64,000 nucleotides of DNA from an uncultured bacterium (lineage in GTDB: Bacteria > Cyanobacteriota > Vampirovibrionia > Gastranaerophilales > Gastranaerophilaceae), in contig ONOE01000014.1 of assembly GCA_900319365.1 (NCBI GenBank), positions 1-64,000 of the forward strand. Direction: 5' to 3'. The notes beneath the pieces were generated by a model, which was not told where the DNA came from, searched no databases, and saw nothing but the letters and a program-made list of their open reading frames with translations. Shown here in pieces: positions 35,098-41,472 of this stretch (positions are counted from its first letter, which is position 1; each line of letters opens with the position of its first letter). The position numbers and the translations under genes were made by a program.

Positions 35098-35204
35098 TTT
35101 TAGGAAAAGTTTATAAGTTAAGTTTAGAATTATATGACTTAACTTTTTTGTTTTTATGGTTTATTATTAATATTAATAGATTAAATAATATATAAAGGTG
35201 AATT

Positions 35205-36011
35205 ATGAAATCAGTTAAGGAACTTACAACAGAAACCAAAATTCAAAACAGGTTAAAAAACAGCCCTGTTTGTTTGGAATTGGTAAATTATCTTTTTGCA
35301 GATGAAGAATTGCAGGAAATGCAGGAATACGCAAACAACGTATCTATACGCAGATTAGGCTATAACGACCACGGTCCCGTTCACATGAGGCAGGTTGTCG
35401 GAAATGCCATAAAAATGCTTAATATTTTGCACGATTTCGGCATTAAAACTTCGCTTGAAGAAGAAGAAATCGGAACATTTGAGGACAGTATGTGCGCCGT
35501 TATCATTTCGGGAATGATGCATGATCTCGGGATGGCAATAGGCAGACAAGAGCATGAAAGAATGTCGGCACTTCTTTCTCAACCGATTATAGACAGAACA
35601 TTGATGCACATGTTCCCAGATAATCTTCATAAAAGAGTAATCATTAAAGCTATGGCAACCGAAGCAATTATCGGACACATGTCATCTCATAAAATTCATT
35701 CAATTGAAGCGGGAATAATTCTTATTGCAGACGGCTGCGATATGACAAAAGGCAGAGCAAGAATACCTCTTGCAATAAATACAACGCCAAAAGTCGGTGA
35801 TATTCACAAATACAGCGCAAACGCAATTAAATGGATAGGAATACACCACGGCGACAGAAAACCCATAAAAATTGATATTGAAATGACTTCAGAAGTAGGA
35901 TTTTTCCAAATTGAAGAAGTCCTGTTGCAAAAAATTGATGCAAGCCCTGCAAAGAAATTTGTAGAACTGTATGCAGGTGTCGAAGGTCAGGAAAGAAAAT
36001 GCTATCTGTAG
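35205..36011 (+). CDS. HD-domain metal-dependent phosphohydrolase
   Basis: The 268-aa protein has an HD-type metal site: His57 and His60 in the NDHGPVHMRQV stretch, the HD doublet in MMHDLGM at about 106-107, further histidines in MSSHKIHS near 165, and ADGCDMTKGR near 180 supplying the distal Asp. The whole length is one all-helical domain without sensory modules. It probably hydrolyses a nucleotide or cyclic dinucleotide; the substrate is not predictable. AAAGGTG ribosome site. Confidence 0.8.
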   Translation: MKSVKELTTETKIQNRLKNSPVCLELVNYLFADEELQEMQEYANNVSIRRLGYNDHGPVHMRQVVGNAIKMLNILHDFGIKTSLEEEEIGTFEDSMCAVIISGMMHDLGMAIGRQEHERMSALLSQPIIDRTLMHMFPDNLHKRVIIKAMATEAIIGHMSSHKIHSIEAGIILIADGCDMTKGRARIPLAINTTPKVGDIHKYSANAIKWIGIHHGDRKPIKIDIEMTSEVGFFQIEEVLLQKIDASPAKKFVELYAGVEGQERKCYL

Positions 36012-36036
36012 TATTATAAGCAGATAAGTTATTGTG

Positions 36037-36071
36037 TGTCATTCTGAGGATGTAATCCGAAGAATCGCCTA
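36037..36071 (+). repeat. GTCATTCTGAGGA-type dispersed repeat
   Basis: GTCATTCTGAGGATG...AATCCGAAGAATC matches a repeat commonly seen between bacterial genes. It lies just after the HD gene stop. Confidence 0.55.
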
Positions 36072-36090
36072 ACCTTGCAAATATAAACAA

Positions 36091-36232
36091 TTCCTTTCTC
36101 CCTATGGGAGAAGATGCCCGCAGGGCAGATGAGGATTTAATATTATCTTATAATCAATCCTCACCCGAATTTCTGACTTTCGCCAAGGGGCTCAAAGTCG
36201 AAATTCAACCCCTTCCCTCAAGGGGCAAGGAT
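36091..36232. repeat. Mosaic of hairpin repeats
   Basis: Successive hairpins include CTCCC-TA-GGGAG, GCCC-GCA-GGGC, AGGATT...AATCCT, GACTTT...AAAGTC and CCCCTT...AAGGGG. The CTCCCTATGGGAG/GCCCGCAGGGC part is a common intergenic repeat type in many bacteria. Together with neighbours it fills most of the 342-bp gap, and no gene is seen. Confidence 0.55.
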
Positions 36233-36237
36233 AAAAT

Positions 36238-36262
36238 GTAGGTCGGGATTGCTATCCCGACA
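36238..36262. repeat. Palindromic repeat (GTCGGGAT/ATCCCGAC)
   Basis: GTAGGTCGGGATTGCTATCCCGACA is organised like the GTCAGGCT/AGCCTGAC palindrome that follows 11 nt later. Confidence 0.55.
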
Positions 36263-36273
36263 ATAAATACGAA

Positions 36274-36298
36274 TATAGGTCAGGCTTTTAGCCTGACA
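36274..36298. repeat. Palindromic repeat (GTCAGGCT/AGCCTGAC), second copy
   Basis: Near-identical to 27224-27246, with one extra T in the loop. Confidence 0.6.
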
Positions 36299-36353
36299 TG
36301 AAAATCAATTGTCGGGGCAACCTGCAAAATACTGTCATTCGGAGGCAGAAAGT

Positions 36354-36947
36354 ATGATTGAAAATAAAGAAGAACTTATAAATTGTCTTGAAAATGGCGG
36401 AGTAATCGCTTATGTAACAGATACCGTCTGGGGACTTGGGGCTTTGCCCGACAATGAAAAAGCCGTTAAAAAGATCTATGAAATAAAAAAAAGAGAACCT
36501 CAAAAGCCCTTAATTCTAATGTCAAATGAGGTTTACAACCTGCTTGATTACGTAAAACCCATACCAAAAATCGGGCAAAAACTTATCAAAAAATATTTCC
36601 CCGGAGCCTTAACCGTTGTAACCGAAAAAAGCAACAAAACACCCGATTACATAACCTCAAATATGCCGACTGTCGGAATTAGAGTTCCCGATAACGCAGT
36701 ATTTAAAGAGATTTGCGCAGCCATTCCAAACCACGTTCTTGCAACGACAAGTGCAAATTTATCTCACCAACCGTCTGCCAAAACTTATGAACAGGCGCTT
36801 GAAAATATGACAGGCTTGGCAGATATGATTATTCCCGATTACGGATGCAGCGCAAAGGGTTTAGAATCAACCGTTGTCGGTGTGATGAATAACGATTTGA
36901 AAATTTTCAGACGGGGCGAAATTAAAATCGATCAGGATTTATTGTAA
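36354..36947 (+). CDS. tsaC: Threonylcarbamoyl-AMP synthase (Sua5/YrdC/YciO family)
   Basis: The 197-aa enzyme makes threonylcarbamoyl-AMP for the t6A modification of tRNA position 37. Motifs include the N-terminal GGVIAYVTDTVWGLGA (residues 11-26), KKREPQKPLILM near 44 and FPGALTVVTEKS near 79. The C-terminal STVVGV motif lies near 180. There is no C-terminal Sua5 domain, so it is the short form. The start at 36354 is chosen because GGAGG precedes it; an upstream in-frame ATG at 36309 lies inside repeat DNA. Confidence 0.9.
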   Translation: MIENKEELINCLENGGVIAYVTDTVWGLGALPDNEKAVKKIYEIKKREPQKPLILMSNEVYNLLDYVKPIPKIGQKLIKKYFPGALTVVTEKSNKTPDYITSNMPTVGIRVPDNAVFKEICAAIPNHVLATTSANLSHQPSAKTYEQALENMTGLADMIIPDYGCSAKGLESTVVGVMNNDLKIFRRGEIKIDQDLL

Positions 36948-36992
36948 AGATTGTAAAGAAAATCCCGAAATCTGAAAAAACGATTAATTCAA

Positions 36993-37004
36993 ATACTTTA
37001 TATA
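36993..37004 (+). promoter_or_regulatory. ATACTTTATATA promoter word, copy 2
   Basis: The exact 12-mer lies 23 nt before the ATG at 37028, with an AAGGAAG ribosome site between. Confidence 0.45.
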
Positions 37005-37027
37005 TTTGAACCCAAGGAAGTTTGATT

Positions 37028-37243
37028 ATGATTTTTAACAGCGGTATAAATCCAATTCAAAGACAATACACCACGGCAGTAAATCCCGTGCATTTATTTG
37101 AAGCAAACAATTCAAAAAATGCACAACAAAGCGCATTTAATTTTAGCAATCAAACGCTTAAAAATCAAAATTCAGGATACAACCCGTTTCATCCGAACGT
37201 ACAAACATCATCGCTTGCAAGAAATTTAGACATTATGTCTTAA
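37028..37243 (+). CDS. Small Asn/Gln-rich hypothetical protein
   Basis: The 71-aa protein starts MIFNSGINPIQRQY and is rich in Asn, Gln and Ser with few charged residues, so it is probably unstructured. No family is recognised. AAGGAAG, 7 nt before the ATG, fixes the start over a TTG two codons earlier. Its stop is 4 bp from the stop of the convergent small gene. Confidence 0.5.
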   Translation: MIFNSGINPIQRQYTTAVNPVHLFEANNSKNAQQSAFNFSNQTLKNQNSGYNPFHPNVQTSSLARNLDIMS

Positions 37244-37247
37244 ATTT

Positions 37248-37478
37248 TTATGCGTAAGCAATATGTCTTAAAGTAGGACCACCGGCAAGTCCGCCCGTCA
37301 TATCATCAACTACGGGCGATTGACCGTAAGTTCTGTCTAATCCATTGATAGCATTGTACAATCCCGGTTTTTGAACGGTAGCTGCTGCAGTTCTTTGAAC
37401 ACCTGCACCTCTTGCAGCCGTAATAGGATTTGTACTTAATAGATTTGTTCCAAATAATTTTGTGACATTAATTCCCAT
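37248..37478 (-). CDS. Small Gly/Thr-rich hypothetical protein
   Basis: The 76-aa protein starts MGINVTKLFGTNLLSTNP; the rest is Gly/Ala/Thr-rich (VVDDMTGGLAGGPTLRHI near the end). No family is recognised. The start at 37478 has AAGGG at the right distance. The promoter word upstream is a near match (ATACTTTATTAA) to those of the neighbouring small genes. Confidence 0.5.
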   Translation of the reverse strand: MGINVTKLFGTNLLSTNPITAARGAGVQRTAAATVQKPGLYNAINGLDRTYGQSPVVDDMTGGLAGGPTLRHIAYA

Positions 37479-37504
37479 AATTATCCCTTTTTTTCCCTTA
37501 TACA

Positions 37505-37516
37505 TTAATAAAGTAT
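37505..37516 (-). promoter_or_regulatory. ATACTTTATTAA promoter word (near match)
   Basis: Ten of 12 positions match the word shared by the other small genes; it lies 26 nt before the start at 37478. Confidence 0.35.
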
Positions 37517-37697
37517 TTTATTGCCCAAAAATTGCTAAATTAATTGCTTTTTATTAAGAAATGTGAAGATAAATTTTATATTATTTAGGGATGTCGCACA
37601 CATATAATGAAGTAAATTAGCCTTTCTATCAACATTTTAGCCATAATGTTAACAAATGTAACGAAATAAACCGTTTGTGAAATTGAGAGTTTTTAAA

Positions 37698-37709
37698 ATA
37701 CTTTATATA
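37698..37709 (+). promoter_or_regulatory. ATACTTTATATA promoter word, copy 3
   Basis: The exact 12-mer lies 33 nt before the ATG at 37743. A TTGAGA lies 17 nt before TATAAG, so it overlaps a plausible sigma-70-like promoter. Confidence 0.45.
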
Positions 37710-37742
37710 AGTGATGAGAGTTATAAATAAGGAGATGAGATT

Positions 37743-38075
37743 ATGGCATTCTTAGCATTAGCAAGTCAAAAAAGTTTATTAAACTTACAGAAAAACTTTT
37801 TACAATTACAGTACAACTCAATTACCAATCAGGTTCAGGCAGCAGAATCACAAATGGCTGCTATTAAAAAACAAAACAAAGATGTCGAAAATTATGATGA
37901 AGAAGATGATCCGACATATTTGTACTATGAACAGTTAGATGAACAGTTGAGTTCTGAAAAAGATTCTATCGATACACAGATGACTGCAATCGAAAACCAG
38001 ATTTCTTCATTGAAAACGCTTGTAAATAACAACGTTAAATCAAGTTGCACTTTGAACTTAGCTACAGGCAACTAA
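37743..38075 (+). CDS. Helical-hairpin hypothetical protein
   Basis: The 110-aa protein is predicted to be two amphipathic helices: residues 3-47 (LALASQKSLLNLQKNFLQL onward) and 60-97, joined by an acidic turn (YDEEDDPTYLYYEQ). The C-terminus has a single Cys. Size and shape resemble secreted coiled-coil subunits or chaperones, but no known family (WXG100, needle subunit) is matched: there is no WxG. AAGGAG ribosome site and a shared promoter word upstream. Function unknown. Confidence 0.55.
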   Translation: MAFLALASQKSLLNLQKNFLQLQYNSITNQVQAAESQMAAIKKQNKDVENYDEEDDPTYLYYEQLDEQLSSEKDSIDTQMTAIENQISSLKTLVNNNVKSSCTLNLATGN

Positions 38076-38146
38076 TAACAACAGATTGACAACGTAAAAT
38101 GAAAAATTTATAAATTATTAAAATGCGCAAAAAAGCTCACAAATAA

Positions 38147-38989
38147 TTAATTTTCATTTTGTAACTTAAAAAGTTCCACGGTGTTAAGCATCAATGATGT
38201 AATGGTCATAGGTCCGACACCGCCCGGGACAGGCGATATGTACGATGCAATTTTTGAAGATGAGTCAAAATCTACATCTCCACGAAGTTTGCCGTTCTCA
38301 TCTTTAAAAATTCCTACATCGACTATCACACAATCAGATTTTAACATTTCCCCTTTTATAATATTTTTTCCCACTGCAGAAACTATGATGTCTGCAGTTT
38401 TTGTTATATCGGCAAGATTTTTTGTATGGCTGTGGCAAACGGTTACGGTTGCATTTCGGTTTAAAAGCATCTGTGCAACGGGTTTACCTACTATATTTGA
38501 ACGGCCGATTACGACTGCATGTTTTCCCTCTATTTCAATATTATATTTATCTAACAAAAGCAAAATGCCCTTAGGGGTGCAAGGGTATACATAGGGCTTA
38601 GCGCCTGAAAATAATTTGCCAAAATTGTAAGGAGTGAAACCGTCAACATCTTTTTTTGCAGATATTGATTCAATCACTTTTGATTCTGAAATATGCTCAG
38701 GCAAAGGCAATTGAACCAATATTGCATGAACACTATCATCATTATTTAATTCTTTTATTTTTTCAAGAAGTGCTGTTTCGCTGATATCAGACGGATAATT
38801 TATAATTTCAGAATCAATTCCGACCTGCTGCGCTTTTTTCTTTTTATTATTTACATAAATCTTGCTTGCAGGGTCATCACCGACCAAAATAACCACAAGT
38901 TTAGGTTCCGTTTTGAAACCGTCCACCTCGGCTTTTAAATCAGCCAAAATTTCATCTCTTAATTTTTTACCGTCTAATATTATTGCCAT
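38147..38989 (-). CDS. folD: Methylenetetrahydrofolate dehydrogenase / methenyl-THF cyclohydrolase
   Basis: The 280-aa bifunctional enzyme of one-carbon metabolism shows the cyclohydrolase/dehydrogenase signature SKIYVNNKKKKAQQVGI near residue 38 (Tyr and Lys), QLPLPEHI near 95, the dinucleotide loop VIGRSNIVGKPVAQML near 160 and the C-terminal PVPGGVGPMT near 258. Length is normal. No ribosome site is present; TGCTATAAT ends 6 nt before the ATG. Confidence 0.97.
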   Translation of the reverse strand: MAIILDGKKLRDEILADLKAEVDGFKTEPKLVVILVGDDPASKIYVNNKKKKAQQVGIDSEIINYPSDISETALLEKIKELNNDDSVHAILVQLPLPEHISESKVIESISAKKDVDGFTPYNFGKLFSGAKPYVYPCTPKGILLLLDKYNIEIEGKHAVVIGRSNIVGKPVAQMLLNRNATVTVCHSHTKNLADITKTADIIVSAVGKNIIKGEMLKSDCVIVDVGIFKDENGKLRGDVDFDSSSKIASYISPVPGGVGPMTITSLMLNTVELFKLQNEN

Positions 38990-38995
38990 AAAAAA

Positions 38996-39001
38996 ATTAT
39001 A
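38996..39001 (-). promoter_or_regulatory. Extended -10 box of folD, leaderless spacing
   Basis: The minus strand reads TATGCTATAAT, TTTTTT, ATG. This matches the layout of rlmN, recG and dnaA. Confidence 0.5.
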
Positions 39002-39016
39002 GCATAAATTGTAAAA

Positions 39017-39760
39017 TTATTGCGGTAAATTTAATCTCGGATAAAAAGTTTTGATAGCATTAACGACAACTTCGGAATTTTTATCAACAACATGATCTTC
39101 CAAATTTTTATCATAAGGAATTACCCCTAAAATATCCAAATCATATTTGCGCAAAAGTTCAGATAATGTAGACATTTTAGAATTGTCAACTTTGTTTATT
39201 ATTACGCCCAATTGATTTCCCGCACAATGCTTCAAACTAAATTCCTTAATTCTTTGTGCAAGATGTGCCGAAGCTTCAGACGGATTAGCCACAATCAGGG
39301 TGCAATCGATTTCTGTATCAACAAGCTGATTTAAATATTTCAAATCAAATTCGCAGTCAAAAATTACAAAATCATACTGATTAAGCAGTTTATAAACTGC
39401 ATCGTTTATTTGCTTTGTAATAGGGCACCTGCAATCTTTTGAACCGACAAACCACGATTCGATAATATCAACATTATCATCAATCGGCACAAGAATATCT
39501 TGCAGCGCCCATTCAAGATATTCGGATTTTGTCATATCCTTTGGAATGCCTGTTTTATATTCGTGCTTGCCGCTTCTGATACCGTAAATGGTATTTCTTA
39601 TATCAAGCCCGAAACTGTGAGCAAGTTCGCTTGTTAAATCGTTATCAAAAAGTAAAATTGATTTATCGGGATATTTTTCTTCAAAAATATTCATAAAAGC
39701 TTTTACTATTGTGGTTTTTCCGCTCCCGCCTTTTCCTGTTATCGCTAATTTTACCGTCAA
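39017..39760 (-). CDS. CooC-like ATPase (CODH nickel-insertion type) with CXC motif
   Basis: The 247-aa MinD/ParA-class ATPase has the P-loop GKGGSGKTT at residues 9-17, LLFDNDLTSELAHSFGL near 36 as switch region and VIFDCEFD near 135 as Walker B. Cys110-Arg-Cys112 (GSKDCRCPI) matches the conserved CXC that binds metal at the dimer interface of CooC. CooC and AcsF use ATP to insert nickel into CO dehydrogenase or acetyl-CoA synthase. It starts with TTG at 39760, overlapping the MetE-like stop by 3 bases plus 1, so the pair is translationally coupled. No CODH is in the window. Confidence 0.78.
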   Translation of the reverse strand: MTVKLAITGKGGSGKTTIVKAFMNIFEEKYPDKSILLFDNDLTSELAHSFGLDIRNTIYGIRSGKHEYKTGIPKDMTKSEYLEWALQDILVPIDDNVDIIESWFVGSKDCRCPITKQINDAVYKLLNQYDFVIFDCEFDLKYLNQLVDTEIDCTLIVANPSEASAHLAQRIKEFSLKHCAGNQLGVIINKVDNSKMSTLSELLRKYDLDILGVIPYDKNLEDHVVDKNSEVVVNAIKTFYPRLNLPQ

Positions 39761-40833
39761 AATATATATTCCTCTTTTAATCTGTCAGACAAATCTTTTA
39801 ACATATCCATTGCGGTTTGAGCCTCGTTTGCGCCTAAGCTCCCTGCTCCGCATGAAGATGTAATCAATGAATTTCTTATTACAAGTTTCTCATCTATTGC
39901 GTTTTTGGTCAACTCGTTTACACAATTTTTGAACTTTTGAACCAAATCTTCTGTTTTTAGTGTTTTTATTATTTTACCGCTTGAAGTCGGGACTAATCCC
40001 CACGCAATTTTCCCGCCGCTTGATAAGAATTTATTTATTTCATCTTTATATTTTGAAAAATCCCAATCAAAAGAAAATGCATCAAAATTAATAATATCAG
40101 CACCCGAATTTAAAAGAATGCCCAAATCACACTTTCCGCAGCAATGAAGCCCTGATAATGCGCCGTTTGATTTTATAAAAGATGTCAATCTTTTTATTAA
40201 AGATAACGCCGTTTGAGCAGAAATTGCGGCATAAGCCGGTTTGCCAAGCTGCGCAATTTGAGGTTCGTCAATAAATATAATGGCTTTTGTATCGGGACTT
40301 GCATTTTTTATCTGTCTGATAAGCCACAAAGCTTTTAAGCTCAATAGTTTTGTAATAATTTCTACCGCCTGAGGATTAAATATAAGGTAATTTCCGTCTT
40401 TATCTTTTAAATCATCAGACAGCGTAAACGCCCCGACAACCTGCGCTTTTGCATATTCGGGCCTTGTATCTTTCACATACTTCAAAAAAGGCGGCAAAGC
40501 TAAGCAAAAATTTTCGCTTATTTTGTATTTATCTAAAAACTCTGAACAAGGATTAGAAACAATTTGCTCGTAATCCTCATTAAAAGTTTTTAAATCGCAC
40601 AAAAAACGACTATCGTGAATATCAAGCACAAAATTTTCGAAATCATTTGCATAAAAAGAGGGCATGCCCTCCAAAAACTGGAATTTCATGTCCTCTTTTT
40701 TATTAATTTTTGTCAACTGAGGTAAAAACGGAATTTTTGAAAAATCCCTTTTTACCAAATTCATTGCATCATCTGCATTATCAAACAGCAGAGATCCGAT
40801 ACCTATCGGTTGTAATTCTAAACTATTCGGCAT
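39757..40833 (-). CDS. MetE/UROD-like barrel protein with methionine-synthase-type zinc site
   Basis: The 358-aa protein is a TIM-barrel of the cobalamin-independent methionine synthase C-terminal (core-MetE)/UROD superfamily. FIDEPQIAQLG near 198 matches the homocysteine-binding IDEP segment. GLHCCGKCDL near 236 supplies His and Cys ligands, GADIINFDAFS near 252 has Asp where MetE has the Glu ligand, and TSSCGAGSL near 328 supplies the last Cys. It lacks MetE's N-terminal half, so it likely takes methyl groups from a corrinoid or other carrier; that is inference. The start at 40833 overlaps rplI by 11 bp. It is coupled downstream to the CooC-like gene. Confidence 0.75.
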   Translation of the reverse strand: MPNSLELQPIGIGSLLFDNADDAMNLVKRDFSKIPFLPQLTKINKKEDMKFQFLEGMPSFYANDFENFVLDIHDSRFLCDLKTFNEDYEQIVSNPCSEFLDKYKISENFCLALPPFLKYVKDTRPEYAKAQVVGAFTLSDDLKDKDGNYLIFNPQAVEIITKLLSLKALWLIRQIKNASPDTKAIIFIDEPQIAQLGKPAYAAISAQTALSLIKRLTSFIKSNGALSGLHCCGKCDLGILLNSGADIINFDAFSFDWDFSKYKDEINKFLSSGGKIAWGLVPTSSGKIIKTLKTEDLVQKFKNCVNELTKNAIDEKLVIRNSLITSSCGAGSLGANEAQTAMDMLKDLSDRLKEEYIF

Positions 40834-41326
40834 CTGCTTCTTGTTGTGCAACTTCTTCAAGAACTTCTTTAACAACTTCTGATGCGCTGACAGATACAGG
40901 TAATTCACATTTAACTTTTGAAGTTAATTTGATTAACATTTTGTAATCACCGACTTTGTTAATCGGAGAGCTTAAAGTGATTGATTTTTTATCAACTTCA
41001 ACACCGGCTTTTGATAACAATTCTTCAGCAAGTTTCTTAGTAGTGATAGTACCGAACAATTTGCCTGATTCACCTGCTTTTGCAGATAATTCCAATTTGC
41101 CGAATTCTTCAAGCTTTTTAGCCAAGTCTAAAGCTTCGGCATTTAATTTTTCTTGTTTAGCCTTGATTCTTGCAATATTTTTCTCTCTGTTTTCCAAAGC
41201 ACCTTTTGTAGCTGCTTCAGCTGCATTTTGAGGGAACAAATAGTTTCTTGCATAACCGTCTTTAACGTTTATAATATCCCCTGCTTCACCAAGGTTTTGA
41301 ACATCTTTTTTCAATATAACCTGCAT
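40823..41326 (-). CDS. rplI: 50S ribosomal protein L9
   Basis: The 167-aa protein binds 23S rRNA at its N-terminal domain (MQVILKKDVQNLGEAGDIINVKDGYARNYLFP). The long central helix (REKNIARIKAKQEKLNAEAL) and a C-terminal domain with a KLFGTITTKKLAEEL motif are typical. An acidic tail ends it. AGGAG ribosome site. It is the first gene of an operon with the MetE-like and CooC-like genes; rpsF/rpsR, its usual partners, are not adjacent. Confidence 0.96.
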   Translation of the reverse strand: MQVILKKDVQNLGEAGDIINVKDGYARNYLFPQNAAEAATKGALENREKNIARIKAKQEKLNAEALDLAKKLEEFGKLELSAKAGESGKLFGTITTKKLAEELLSKAGVEVDKKSITLSSPINKVGDYKMLIKLTSKVKCELPVSVSASEVVKEVLEEVAQQEADAE

Positions 41327-41472
41327 AATTTAATTCTCCTTTGTATTTATATTTCTGTGTTTAGCTTAACAATATAACAAACATAAACTTTTGTCGATAG
41401 TTTTTTTATTTTTGTTAAGATGTCAGATGTTTATAAGTTCATAAGTCATTTACGTATATTATTAAAATATTT

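Noticed and set aside
36309-36353. Upstream start for the tsaC gene
   Set aside because: The extra 15 codons lie in repeat DNA without a ribosome site, while GGAGG stands before the ATG at 36354.
37743-38075. WXG100/ESX-type secreted protein
   Set aside because: The length fits, but there is no WxG turn and no type VII ATPase in the window.
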